A stretch of DNA of 5,290 nucleotides from CAYOSU01 sp964541255 (lineage in GTDB: Bacteria; Bacillota; Clostridia; Christensenellales; CAMQZB01), in contig CAZIPL010000075.1 in NCBI GenBank assembly GCA_964541255.1, forward strand, positions 1-5,290, written 5' to 3'. The position numbers and the translations under genes were made by a program. Every line of letters starts with the position of its first letter. Position 1 is the first letter of the stretch. Of this stretch, positions 5,245 through 5,290 are shown piece by piece. The notes under the pieces are model-generated. The model was given only the letters and a program-made list of their open reading frames with translations, made no database searches and was not told the origin of the DNA.

Positions 5245-5290
5245 GGCGGTGGGCGTCGAGATGCAAACGAATTCGCCGCGTTCTTGATGC
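5218..5290 (+). other. Disrupted PotD C-terminal coding stretch at the window end
   Basis: The original potD frame is good up to about 5217 and ends at a TAG (5242-5244). From 5231 the +1 frame reads NFC, plausible for the usual ...(L/W)xxNFCIP-like segment. From 5260 the original frame again reads DANEFAAFLM, which matches the AKN-x-E-x-A-x-x-F-I-N-F-L-L segment expected before the PotD C-terminus. The distance from PKEG to FLM is 27 codons, against 28 from PKEG to FLL in E. coli PotD as I recall it. A run of eight G (5220-5227) and further G-rich bases lie between. This fits one extra base plus one lost base and some wrong bases near a contig end. A real pseudogene cannot be excluded. Confidence 0.6.

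Overview
The window carries one complete transcription unit for polyamine (spermidine/putrescine) import, all on the + strand. The order is a cupin-type XRE regulator, then potA (ATPase), potB and potC (permeases) and potD (substrate-binding lipoprotein). The A/T-rich intergenic DNA, the strong AGGAGG-type ribosome binding sites, the lipoprotein form of PotD and the regulator-potABCD order point to a low-GC Gram-positive bacterium, most likely an uncultured member of the Clostridia. A small palindromic repeat at about 90-141 looks like a family I remember as common in gut Clostridia. The lineage is inference; no rRNA or other marker is present.

Layout. Bases 1-551 are non-coding. They hold the palindromic repeat element (about 90-141), a near-perfect sigma-A promoter (262-290; TTGACA, 17 bp, TATAAT) and a predicted 5' leader of about 270 nt. 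The leader opens with a 70-bp array of six GTTTA/TAAAC half-sites in exact dyad symmetry (307-376) and continues into several possible RNA stems (386-498). The regulator follows at 567-1100. A 133-bp gap (1101-1233) holds a 17-nt direct repeat and no recognisable terminator. Then potA (1234-2739), potB (2739-3521), potC (3515-4303) and potD (4303 to the end) follow with overlapping stop and start codons, which suggests translational coupling.

How the parts work together. PotD, anchored outside the membrane, captures the polyamine; PotB and PotC form the channel; PotA dimers drive transport with ATP. The regulator probably senses polyamine through its cupin domain and controls its own promoter and perhaps potA; no binding is demonstrated here.

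Most notable points. (1) PotA is 501 residues, against roughly 350-380 for the family. The excess is mainly a second, diverged copy of its C-terminal TOBE-like module: a gapless 74-residue alignment at a constant offset of 132 residues gives 20 identities, with a 21-residue acidic insertion in the second copy. (2) The dyad-symmetric array just downstream of the promoter is a candidate operator. (3) The leader is long and foldable and matches no riboswitch class I recognise. (4) potD is interrupted near the window end by a G-rich stretch, with a frame change and then recovery of the original frame. This looks more like a sequence error at a contig end than a real pseudogene. The core operon is a known system; the novelty, if any, lies in the PotA architecture and the regulatory DNA.
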